DNA of 64,000 bases from Incurvaria masculella (Eukaryota > Arthropoda > Insecta > Lepidoptera > Incurvariidae): assembly GCA_946894095.1 (NCBI GenBank), contig OX335653.1, positions 7,259,001-7,323,000 on the forward strand. Direction: 5' to 3'. The notes below the pieces were generated by a model. That model did not search any database. It worked only from the letters and a program-made list of their open reading frames with translations, and was not told where the DNA came from. A program made the translations under genes and the position numbers. Of the stretch, positions 55,370 to 64,000 are shown one piece after another (position 1 is the stretch's first letter; each line of letters opens with the position of its first letter).

Positions 55370-55615
55370 CGCTCCATGTTTCGGAGTCCATGTTTAACTG
55401 TAGGTTGTATGTAAGGGTTGAGCCCGCCCAGGTTGGTACCATCGCATTGGATGTAAAGATTGTCGAAGCGGCAATGAAAAATTGTCCGTGTTTTTCATCC
55501 AGTTTAATGTAGCCGTGCTGATAAAAGGAATATCCTGGCATGGCACCTAATTCCTTCGAGAATGTGGTATATTGGGCTAATAACGATAGTTGTGTCGTAT
55601 AAGCCATCCATTAAA
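55370..55615 (+). mobile_element. SINE without head
   Basis: Starts in the body at ctccatgtttcggagtccat and continues with cgcccaggttggtaccatcg, aattgtccgtgtttttcatc, cctggcatggcacctaattc and aagccatccat. Close to the family consensus; the terminal tccagttacat is replaced by taaacaaaac. Confidence 0.82.
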
Positions 55616-56405
55616 CAAAACATGAATACATTGTATTGCTATATGGAAATGTACCACGATTAGCAATTGAAATCGAATTTAAACAAACATTTTATAAACG
55701 AAGTAAACTTTGTCAGACATCCCCCTGATATTTTCAGTAGATTATCAAATAATAGTAAAAAAATTACTCAAATAACTGTATTAAACCATAATCCATAAGA
55801 CTCTGCAAACATGAACAGTCATACTGAAAAAAATCGTCGCCTTGTTTTGAACTTTTAAAATGTATTTGTTACCAGGTTTTCTAAATTATTAAGGCATGAC
55901 TGGATCCGAATGCACAAGATCGTTGCATTATTACACGCAGCTGCCTTTGCGGCGAACAATCTTAGGACTGACCTTTAAACATTCTTGGAGCAGACTATGG
56001 AAAGAATCATTTATGAATTTAATTAAGAATAGATTAACTATGGGCGCTCATATCCATCCGTTATTTTTATTATTTCCGTGGTTTTTTTTAACCGTGGGGA
56101 ATGCCACTTACCAGTACAGCACTATTGAATTCACAGAGATCACGCTTTAGTTTTTCCTCAAAAATACCCGCGTGATTTAACATTCATCTTCAATGTTGAC
56201 AAGCATATAATCTTAATTCATTCTGCGAACAATCGCTGACATACATCAACGAAACGAACAAGTGTGAACCTCCATTATCTCATGTTCATCAGTCCCTAGT
56301 CGCACCAAACAAATTTATGAGGAACCAGTGTGTGGCGGCATGATGAGCCAAACTACCAAATTAAATCATTTGAAAGTTGACAAATGTTCATACGATTTCC
56401 AAATT
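55616..56405. other. AT-rich stretch with no recognisable feature
   Basis: Frame 55896-56150 (plus) has no domain. No repeat match. Confidence 0.3.
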
Positions 56406-56409
56406 CTTT

Positions 56410-56605
56410 TATGTAACTGGACAAAACTCCACAGGCATCATATTAACGGTGTCATCAGTATTCGGTGTCATTCCAGGACCTTTCCTTTAAAAGCACGACT
56501 AATGAAAGACACGGACAGTTTTGATTTGCCGCTTCGACCATCTTTTTATCCAATGCGATGGTACCAACCCGAGCGGGCTTAATCTTACTTTCTATTAAGT
56601 AGAGG
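56410..56605 (-). mobile_element. SINE, minus orientation
   Basis: Reverse complement of the SINE 3' half: tgtaactggacaaaactcca, ttccaggacctttcctttaa, cgcttcgaccatctttttat, atgcgatggtaccaaccc. Diverged from the consensus in the loop of the arms. The overlapping plus and minus frames at 56328-56643 are not genes. Confidence 0.75.
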
Positions 56606-56686
56606 TAACTATAATTTAACTCGGATTGAAGATGGAAAATCAATCAGGAAAAAAAAAAAAACCGACATACAAGGAAGCTTTCTTAA

Positions 56687-57054
56687 GGTGGGCCCGTAAG
56701 TATCCGAAAATTACGCTCCCAATACAAACGTAGTTTACTAATCATTTGAAAACCATCTTTCCAATTTGCTTTTTATTTGGTATCTAATACTAGGCAACAA
56801 ATATCTATGTCTACACGTTGTTGTTTTTTCGAAAAATTTATCCTGTGTCACACAAAAGTGAAAAGAAAATTTATATCAAGATTTTCTTTTGCGTGTTATT
56901 TTACTTGCTTAAGATTTTTCAGGAAACCAAAAACGTGTAGACAAAGATATTTGTGGTTTGCCCGTAGATACCAAATATCAAGTAAATTAGAACAGCGGTT
57001 TTCAAATGATTAGTAAACTACGTTTGTATGGGGACCAAAGCTTACGGGTCGTTC
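56687..57054. mobile_element. 368-bp TTAA-flanked foldback MITE, family P2
   Basis: Flanked by TTAA at 56683-56686 and 57055-57058. Ends are GGTGGGCCCGTAAG and, in reverse complement, GAACGACCCGTAAG. The arms are about 140 bp (acgtagtttactaatcattt, atttggtatcta, acaaatatctatgtctacac and complements). A partial relative lies at 38098. The frame at 56777-57013 is within the element. Confidence 0.88.
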
Positions 57055-57059
57055 TTAAG

Positions 57060-57345
57060 CGATGAACAAAAATCTGACAAATTTTAAGTATAGGGAAACG
57101 TTAGGTCCCGGAAGACGACTTCGCTAGTTTAATGGTAGACGCCGTGCAAAATGATGACCTGGCCAAAGGACAAAGAATGCATTTCTTAAAATTGTCAAAT
57201 TTTAGATTTCCTGTGACTTCACGACAGCCTTAAGATAAAATGGATAATTAAATTTATTCACAAGAGTTACAAGAAATTATAACAACTCAAAGAAGTGCTT
57301 GAATTTTTATTTCATTGTTTATTTTTTCATAAAAAAACATTGATA
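57060..57345. other. AT-rich stretch with no recognisable feature
   Basis: Nothing supported. Confidence 0.3.
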
Positions 57346-57347
57346 AT

Positions 57348-57660
57348 ATGATTTTGCTTGGGCACGCTGGTAGCAACTTGGCAGTCGCTCCGTATATAGT
57401 ATTGCACGATGGATGCCTCGGTGATGAGGGCTCCTGCCATGATCAATCACAGTCGATGATGGAGGCCACGAGATGCGGGTGGGGGGTAGGGGTGGGGAGC
57501 TGCCAATCACAGCAGCCGCGGCCAGCGGAGCCGACTTACAGCCGAGCTGTCGGCTATCCGGGACTGTGCAGGCAACGCAAAGGATATCTGACGTTGAGGG
57601 TGCTTATACAATGCACCAATGCTAACGGTACCTGCAGTGACGAGCAACATTTATACCGTT
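57348..57660. other. GC-raised unique block
   Basis: gtggggggtaggggtgggga and gcagccgcggccagcggagc. Frames 57348-57662 (plus) and 57319-57510 (minus) overlap and lack domains. Possibly conserved non-coding DNA. Confidence 0.25.
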
Positions 57661-57749
57661 GAAAGCAATGAAAGAGTATCAATAATTCGTGAAATATTTC
57701 AATGCGGAGAGTGTAGATGCCGGCACGTAAAACGATTGAAATGTAGCTC

Positions 57750-57905
57750 AAAAGATCGTTCGGGGTGTCAATTCCACGTAGAACTGTAGGTACTATTCCT
57801 TGCTTAGAGTTAATCCCGCTCGGGTTGATACCATCGCTTTGCATGAACGATGGTCAAAGCGGCAAGAAATATTGTCCGTGTTTTCCGTCGAGTACAGTGT
57901 ATGTG
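57750..57905 (+). mobile_element. SINE middle fragment
   Basis: gtcaattccacgtagaactg, cgctcgggttgataccatcg, gatggtcaaagcggcaag and attgtccgtgttttccgtcg follow the body order. Both ends are missing. Confidence 0.7.
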
Positions 57906-58079
57906 CACCATCTCTGGTTAGTGATTATTTTTAAATTAAAATATATCCGTCCTTATTTTTCGCCTGAAGAAGAAAGATCTATAATAACCATAACTATAGT
58001 ACTAACCAGGGATTGTGCACTCCACCCTAATTCTTGTAGTGTTTACTACATCCAGTTTACTGAAAAAGGAATTGTCTAT

Positions 58080-58470
58080 AAAAAACGCCTAGCAACACTA
58101 CGGACTGTCGGCAGCGGCCACGCGCTCAACCGGCGAAAAACGATTACGACAACGGTGAGGAAATTCAAACGGAGTGCCGCAGGACGCGCGCTGATTGTTT
58201 AGTAATTTTAGAGTTGGTCGCTCGTGTACATCGAATTTTAATCGAATGAAAGCCGAACCCGTGAAAATTGTACACCTCGATTAATCTGAACAACGGGCGT
58301 GGAGCGCTTGAATAAATTGCTATCTGTCTGTGCGAGGACACAGTCGCCGCCTGCCCTGCCCCGCTGCCCGCGCCCCCAGCCCGCCTGCACCGCTGCTCCA
58401 TGTAAACACGAATTAGTGCGATGTGCACGCGCCTTTACAGTCCAGTGACCGGTTGACACAGAGCGGGGCC
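58080..58470. other. GC-raised unique block
   Basis: gtcggcagcggccacgcgct, then cgacaacggtgaggaaattc, which has the form of a 5' splice site (CG|GTGAG). Without an open frame or a partner acceptor I do not call an exon. Frames 58165-58428 and 58238-58459 (minus) are stop-free GC DNA. Confidence 0.25.
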
Positions 58471-58980
58471 TGTTTCCCGCTTCGAACCATTCTTAGGGTC
58501 GTTGGATGTATTCATAGCACTATAGTAACGTTTTACCCAAATATAATTAAATTGAAAGCACATCAAACATTTGAGAGCTTGTTTCAATATTTTTTATAAT
58601 GAGTCAACACGGCATCCATACCATGTCAATTTGGGAATCGTCTCAAACTGCTTACTTACCTAATACTGGACGTATAGTATAAAATGTACGTATTACGGTA
58701 ACCGTAGAGTATCTAAGAAAAGATGTATGTCTCTACAAGAAGCGAATGAAATGCTCTGTCATGTCTACCATTCGAGGGAAATGGCGTGGTGGTATGTATA
58801 CAGGCTGAATTTTTCAAATGTACCTTCATGGACAATTCCTAAACTATAAGAAATAGCAAAAAAATACTCAAACGAGTTATGGGACCGATTTCGATAGCAA
58901 TTATATCCTGGAAGATTCACTGTACATAATCTTTTATTCACATATGTAAATAATATTTTATTTTATACTAGTATTCCTAG
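58471..58980. other. AT-rich stretch with no recognisable feature
   Basis: Nothing supported. Confidence 0.3.
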
Positions 58981-58982
58981 TA

Positions 58983-59115
58983 GGTTGACACTGAGAGTGT
59001 CAACCTGACGCATGACCTCAACTTCGGACGCCATATCAAGGTTAAAGACATGCTCCCCTCAAAAAAGCCGGGAGTCCTAAACAGGGTGCGTTATAGACTA
59101 GGAGGTCGCGACAAA
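58983..59115 (+). pseudogene. Jockey-like RT fragment, same family as 29195-30262
   Basis: Encodes SVNLTHDLNFGRHI, then SKKPGVLNRVR, which equals the VNLTHDLNFGCHIED and GVLNRVRQYL segments of the minus-strand relic near 29640-29720, with nucleotide-level likeness (gtcaacctgacgcatgacct). At its 5' edge gttgacact and agtgtcaac form a 9-bp hairpin, which may have arisen at the integration junction. Confidence 0.78.
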
Positions 59116-60105
59116 AGTTGTAACATTAACGTAAATGGCTGAAACTGGGTTCACGGGATAAAGACCTACCCTCTGAAGCGAAATGTGTCCGTCTACCTGT
59201 ACGTTACGTAGATAATGTGCCTGAAAAAGTAGTTATGGTGACAAAACATATAATATATGATAAGGTAAATGAATGCAACTGACGAAGCATGAAAGTATCA
59301 GTACATACTTGCTTAGCAATACAAAAACTGAAGAAATCTTTGGTTGCATTTCATAGTTATAGACGGTTTAGGTTATAGGTATAACCTTAGATATATTTAA
59401 GGAATTAATTGAATAACCGACTGGTTATTATTGTATAGTTAATAGGTATCTATGTTTCCAGACAATCAGTATATTCATCAGCAGGTACATACCAGCATCT
59501 ATTTTATATAGCCAATCTAGATATCGCAACCACTTGGCATGGGCAGGCCGCCATATTTAGCATCAGAGGGTTGGTTAGAGACACGTGAACCCAGATTCAG
59601 CCATTTACCTTATCGTGACCAAAAATGTCGTAACCTCCCGGAATAATAGTATTTTGCGACTGATCAATAACCACATGGCGTAGATAAAGTTTTGCGTAGT
59701 GTTGGTCGGATTAGCTAAGTGCCTGCCTAGTTCGAAAGTTCGTCGGGTGCCCCTTAGGTGAGGCCTGGGGGTACTGCTTATCCGCTGAAATGTCCACGCC
59801 TGTCAGCCGAGTAGCTATATCAACGATTTAGGGTATTGCGTGCGTATGGTTTCTTCGTTTCGTCAATACAGCAGTAAGTCCTATCTGGCTACTACTAGCA
59901 GACATGTTTTTATTGTAGAAGTCGAAGCCAACTATATTACGTGCTTTTTTAAATTAGGTTCAGCGCACACATTTTCACTTTTAATTTATTAAATATAATA
60001 GGCTATTTAGTTACCGTAATTTATCTAAGATGGAGCGAAATTCACATTTTCGAGTCAGAATCGAGAATTCTACGTCGTAAAATGTCTTTTAACTCAAAAA
60101 GTCAG
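59116..60105. other. unique DNA, no supported feature
   Basis: No repeat match or coding motif. 59730-59830 is slightly GC-raised. Confidence 0.3.
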
Positions 60106-60109
60106 TCAG

Positions 60110-60690
60110 GCAGTCAGCGTATATGCGTCCACTGCTGGACATACGCCTCTCCAATTTTTCTCCAGTCCTCACGGCCCTCAGCGGTACGGAACCACTGCTT
60201 TACACCGACGCACTGGATGTCGTCGTCCCACCTGGCGGGTGGTCTTCCCACACTCTGTTTTCCTGTCCACGGCCGCCAGTGCAGAGTGGGCAGTCTAAGT
60301 TCTCACCGAAATTGGCGTTTACGGCAAACCGATCGACTGGCGTTTTCTCCAAACTCCATACAAGTTTTTACTAGATATTCTGTGGTTTTACTTCTTCAAG
60401 CTGTCAAAGTCAAACGCGGACTTCCGATTTGTATGAAAACGCGGAGTGGACGTAAACGGCAACGTCGACGTATTTACGGCAACGTTGAGTAAGCTGTCAA
60501 ATCAAGCTCGGACTCGCAAATGTTAGTTCGCTTAACGCCCGCTGCGCGCGCTCATCAATTTCTCCATACATTTGAAAACGCCAGTCGATCGGTTTGCCGT
60601 AACGCCAATTTAGGTGACAACTTAGACTACCGGCTCAGGACACGGTTACTCCAACGGTCGTCGTCACTTCGGTTGACGTGACATGACCAG
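60110..60690 (-). pseudogene. RTE-like LINE C-terminus, interrupted by a MITE
   Basis: On the minus strand 60110-60296 encodes GKQSVGRPPARWDDDIQCVG and WRKIGEAYVQQW, the C-terminal tail of RTE-like endonuclease-reverse transcriptases (GRR..GRP..RW.DD...W...GEAYVQQW). The frame resumes on the far side of the MITE, at 60625-60690. Truncated and without RT or endonuclease domains. Related C-termini lie at 38853-38917 and 61815-62062. Confidence 0.8.
60298..60622. mobile_element. 325-bp TA-flanked foldback MITE inside the LINE
   Basis: Flanked by TA at 60296-60297 and 60623-60624. Ends are AGTTCTCACCGAAATTGGCG and, in reverse complement, AGTTGTCACCTAAATTGGCG. Pairing continues for about 50 bp (acggcaaaccgatcgactgg cgttttc on both arms). 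A partial relative of the left arm lies at 63806-63885. Removing it and one TA restores continuity of the LINE. Confidence 0.88.
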
Positions 60691-61475
60691 CTATTTCGTA
60701 ATATGCAAACGTGCATCTTTCATTTAAGATGAAATATAAGACAATCGAAAATGTATATTTTTGTTATGGTTGTATTGTTTTGTTATGTACACATTGCGGC
60801 GCCCGGCGTGTGAATGTTGTAAACAAAGCATCAACTAATTATACTCAAACGATTACGATCATATTACAACTCAAGTTGCTTCTGAAACAAGGAATAGCCG
60901 CACTTGTAGGTATAATAATAACTGTATTTAATTGTTCCCTTACGAAACAACGAGTCCTATGACGGGATGCCTACGAAATACCGATGCGCACTCTTGTGCC
61001 TAAACATTTACATGATTTTGGAACTATATATGTTCCTTATCGCACGTTTGACGGATGAAGAGCTGGACGGAAAAATGTATCCTCGACACTTTTTCTGTCA
61101 AAAAGACAGCGGCACCGACACTTTTGCAGTGACAAAGTATACCAGAGCGACAGAACTTGTTATACGTCTGTGGGACCACGCAGCCTTTGTATTATTTTCA
61201 GGACCTCATCTGAATGTAAACGGAATTTTAATAATATTTAAAAATACGGAAAAGACGGTTGAAGTTCTATGCTTAAAAAAAATATAATCTGAAAAAAAAA
61301 AAACCATAATCTGTAGCTGGACCCTATATTTGTGACGCCGCAGCTTTTGTTTGTAGTGGTGAAATCGACTTCCTACGAGCAAACCATCTCACATTAATTG
61401 CCTAGCTACTGGACATTTTCAAATTAGCGGATCAACGTAGCGTAATATATATTGTTAGTGTAACTCAGCCCTCCC
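60691..61475. other. AT-rich stretch with no recognisable feature
   Basis: Frames 60711-60962 and 60967-61287 (plus) follow each other in this stretch (106 codons in the second) but show no domain. The second, with LIARLTDEELDGKMY, has fair composition; I cannot exclude a decayed transposon ORF. Confidence 0.3.
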
Positions 61476-61479
61476 AGTA

Positions 61480-61745
61480 CCTAGAGACACACGAAAACTT
61501 CCCCTAGGGTAGTTATTTTGTCCTCTTTCACCTCCCTCCTCTAACCCCCCTAAAATTCAAACATTTATTTTACGGCTCCCGACTAACTAATAAAATAAAA
61601 TTACATGTAATTATATTTTTGACATTCTTTCCATCGCGAATTCGAACCCCCATAACTCAGCCCACCATCCACCTAGAAGGACCCAGACAACTCCATAGAG
61701 GTAGAGGTTGTCTTCAATCCTTTATCTTTTCTCTTCCCTCCCCCC
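61480..61745. repeat. C-rich dispersed repeat, copy 1
   Basis: Aligns in order with 62325-62560: cccctagggtagttattttg, ctcccctctaa-like C-run, aaattcaaacatttatttta, ataactcagcccaccatcca, gacccagacaactcc and aggttgtctt. Divergence is high. Class unknown. Confidence 0.65.
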
Positions 61746-61814
61746 CAACATCTCCACCCCCACCCTACAAATGTTAATCTCTCTATCTCCTCTTTACGTT
61801 ACGTTACATCAAGA

Positions 61815-62062
61815 GCCAAGAAGAAAAAATGGGGCTGGGCCGGCCACGTGATGCGGATGTCGGATGGGTGCTGGACGATGCTGGTGACAGAGTGGACGCC
61901 ACTAGATTGTCGTCGATCCGTCGGGCGGCAGCGGCAACGCTGGCGGGACGAGCTTGACACGTAACTACCTCTCTGGTGGCGGTTAGATCAAGACAGGAAG
62001 AAATGGGACTATTTGGGGGAGGCCTTTGCCCGGAATCGGGTATCTTCTATTTAACTTACTTT
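61815..62062 (+). pseudogene. RTE-like LINE C-terminus
   Basis: The plus strand encodes KKKWGWAGHVMRMSDGCW, VTEWTPLDCRRSVGRQRQRW, RDELDT, a stop, then RKKWDYLGEAFARNR. This is the WAGH...D.RW...EW.P...GR...RW.D...GEAF tail of RTE-like RT proteins. A T-rich 3' region and a (AAATA)n run at 62180-62222 follow. 5'-truncated and with a stop, hence not active. It lies between the two C-rich repeats at 61480 and 62325. Confidence 0.8.
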
Positions 62063-62179
62063 TACTTTTATTTATTTATTGTATTGTTACCTTTTTATCA
62101 TTTCTACAGAAAAAAATAAGTAAAATTGTATATCCATTTAATATTATGTCTTCCTACAGAACCAATACCGTAAAACTAA

Positions 62180-62222
62180 CTAAATAAGTAAATAAATAAA
62201 TAAATAAGTAAATAAATAAGAA
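62180..62222. repeat. AAATA/TAAG microsatellite
   Basis: taaataagtaaataaataaa and similar to 62222. Could be the simple-repeat tail of the LINE fragment just upstream. Confidence 0.75.
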
Positions 62223-62324
62223 AAACAGCTAATCTGGTTATATGTAGCTGAACGCTAACTTAAATCCATTTAAGTTAGTGTTTAAAAAATAAGAAAAATA
62301 AACAAGGCTTTATTATTATTTTTA

Positions 62325-62560
62325 TTTTTAAATCTCCTCCACTAGGGTTAGTTTTTGTCCTATTTCACATTACCCCCCTCCACACCCTTCTTAAATTCTA
62401 ACCTTTATATTTCGGCCCCCGTTCCGAGTAGCAAAATATAAATACCTTCCTTATAGTCCATCCCTCCCCCCCTCGAAAATTCAAACCTTCATAACTTGGC
62501 TTCTTATCCACATAGATTGACCCAGACACCTAACCAGGGGTTGTCTTTTTCTGCTTCTTT
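62325..62560. repeat. C-rich dispersed repeat, copy 2
   Basis: Same orientation as 61480-61745, with tccactagggttagttttt, cattacccccctccacaccc, aaattcaaaccttcataac, gacccagacacctaa and aggggttgtcttt. Together the pair brackets the RTE fragment. Confidence 0.65.
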
Positions 62561-63262
62561 ATTTTGTTCATTATATGTAAATTACACACTCAATTCGAAT
62601 TAGTCAATCTTCTCACTCCCAAAATCTTTTCATTTGATAATTTTACAAGTTTTCAAATAATTGTAAATTGTTTTACAACATGAATGAACTAAGCGTTGGC
62701 AAATGATTTGTAATAATACTGTCTCGGTATTTACTGTATTTCATTCCAATACAAAGATTGATGTTGGTGTAGGCTGAAGAGGGGCATCCGGTGAACGCAT
62801 CTTTTTCAATTTTCAATATCGACTGGAGGGTCGCGGGGGCCGTCGGAGTGCGGGGGTCGGACCGGGGGGGGGGGAGGGGAAGGGGGAGGGACCGCCACCA
62901 GCCGCTCTCTGACTGTGCACATTTTTACGATTGTAAATTATATTTTTATGATCGGAAATTCATTCTGTGTAGCGCCGCGAGGAGGTCGATTTAATACCGA
63001 CGCCGCAGTTCCAACTACGATTTTATGGATCGCTACGGCGGCTTGTGTAATTTTATTATTTTCTCAAATTTTCGCCGAAATTCCCTAATATGGGCGGGTT
63101 TATGAGCCGTCACTTTACACTCGTTTACAGTGGCACCGCTCTTGTTTGCTATTGACAGGTGAAATGCAAGCACGCTCGATTTATGTACGGTCAAATTAAC
63201 TGATCTCAACTACCTACTTATGATAGCTTTAAAGGTCCAATCCCTGCACGTTCATCCACCAT
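62561..63262. other. unique DNA with a G-rich run at 62850-62890
   Basis: ggaccgggggggggggaggg and neighbours form a G-rich strand. The frame at 62791-62994 (plus) crosses it and is not a gene. Confidence 0.3.
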
Positions 63263-63264
63263 TT

Positions 63265-63503
63265 TCTTAGTTGGATAAGTGCGTTTTGTCTTAAATGGTA
63301 ATTATTTCATGATTCGGAATCGATGTAAAATTATAGGACTCATCCTTCGTTAGTTTAGACCCGGTTGGATATGCCTACCCGGGTTTGTACTATCGCGTTG
63401 GATAAAAATATCGTCGAGGAAACATGGGATGCCACGTAATTCCTTCGGTGATGCAGTGTGATAGGATAATATCGTGAAAGCCATACATGTTCAGTAAGAA
63501 TAA
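63265..63503 (+). mobile_element. SINE without head, diverged
   Basis: gttggataagtgcgttttgt, gattcggaatcgatgtaaaa, acccgggtttgtactatcgc, ttccttcggtgatgcagtgt and agccatacatgttcagtaag follow the family order. Confidence 0.72.
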
Positions 63504-63800
63504 AAGGGTGCTTGGAAATAACAGGGTGAAAGGGAGGTGTGTGTGAGTTGCCATGATAACATTTTGTCAATGATTAGAAATACGTGTCGTTTGCCAAAAT
63601 TCTAATTCAAGCCATAAGGCATTGCCGATAGTGATACCAAATATTAAAACTGTTTCCGATTGGCTTCACACAGGCCGAGGTAAAAGTTTCCCATGTGAAA
63701 CAGATTCGATTGAACTTTCCGATCCCAGTTAAAATCTGCACGAATGTAGTCGCTATTCCTAGGCGGGTCGGTGGTGAAGCGTAATCTGAACCCCTAGTCG
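63504..63800. other. unique DNA with no recognisable feature
   Basis: Frames 63355-63570 and 63607-63810 (minus) lack domains; the first overlaps the SINE. Confidence 0.25.
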
Positions 63801-63805
63801 GAATT

Positions 63806-63885
63806 CTCACCTCAAATGGCGTTTACAGAAATTAGAAATTACGTAAAAACGTCAAACCCTATGCAAGTTTTACTATGATACTTTT
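63806..63885. mobile_element. partial MITE, relative of 60298-60622
   Basis: ttctcacctcaaatggcgtt, then aacgtcaaaccctatgcaag and ttttac, follow the left arm of the 60298 MITE (ttctcaccgaaattggcgtt, aactccatacaagttttta). The right arm is not visible before the window ends. Confidence 0.6.
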
Positions 63886-64000
63886 GAGATTACCGCGGTC
63901 GTTAAACAAGTTTATAAAAATGTTACGGCTTTTCACGCGGCGGGAGGAGACATTCTCCGAGGTTTTCAGTCGTCTGCTGCGTACGAACGTGGCGGATGCC

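Noticed and set aside
55010..55414. 134-codon plus-strand frame as a gene
   Set aside because: It runs through the end of a composite repeat, a GC-rich unique block and the start of a SINE, so it cannot be one ancestral coding sequence.
57765..58202. 145-codon frame, the longest in the window
   Set aside because: Its first third is SINE sequence and the rest is AT-rich then GC-rich unique DNA; no domain is visible.
60711..61287. Two consecutive plus frames as a two-exon gene
   Set aside because: No splice signals that would join them were seen, composition is AT-driven in the first, and neither has a recognisable domain; left as unassigned.

Overview
This 64 kb window looks like nuclear DNA of an insect, most likely a moth or butterfly. 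The sequence is AT-rich and dense with degraded transposons of types usual in Lepidoptera: mariner transposase relics, C-terminal pieces of RTE/CR1/Jockey-type non-LTR retrotransposons, short Helitrons ending in a GC hairpin plus CTAG, palindromic MITEs, and a tRNA-headed SINE family present in about eighteen pieces. Order-level placement is inference from the repeat families; I cannot name a species.

I found no intact host gene. No open frame exceeds about 145 codons. The longer ones are explained by a minisatellite, by GC-rich DNA without stops on either strand, or by transposon relics. The window is best read as an intergenic region or a very large intron.

Layout: 1-2640 is a mariner relic whose catalytic region has expanded into a 60-bp minisatellite, apparently split in two by about 1.2 kb holding a Helitron piece. 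2.7-9 kb has GC-rich unsplit DNA, one 542-bp TTAA MITE and a LINE RNase H relic. 9-22 kb has SINEs, a nested LINE tail, a Ty3-type RNase H scrap, a Helitron and a pair of TA-flanked MITEs. 22-33 kb has palindromic MITEs, a second mariner relic, a long Jockey-like RT relic, a CR1 3' end and the second 542-bp TTAA MITE. 33.7-34.5 kb is a repeat-free block rich in homeodomain core sites. 35-43 kb has retroelement C-termini, a Harbinger-type MITE, a rearranged SINE, a full-length 300-bp Helitron and a 143-bp tandem repeat. 46-55 kb has SINEs, a GC-rich island, an AACTGT-rich block and an unidentified open frame split by a MITE that itself carries another insertion. 55-64 kb has more SINEs, foldback MITEs, RTE C-termini and two related repeats on either side of one of them.

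The clearest observations are structural. The same elements occur elsewhere in the window as intact or empty-site copies, so nested insertions, target duplications and rearrangements can be read directly. I did not find evidence of a new enzymatic or defence system. The most interesting unknown is the MITE-split frame at 50765-51621.
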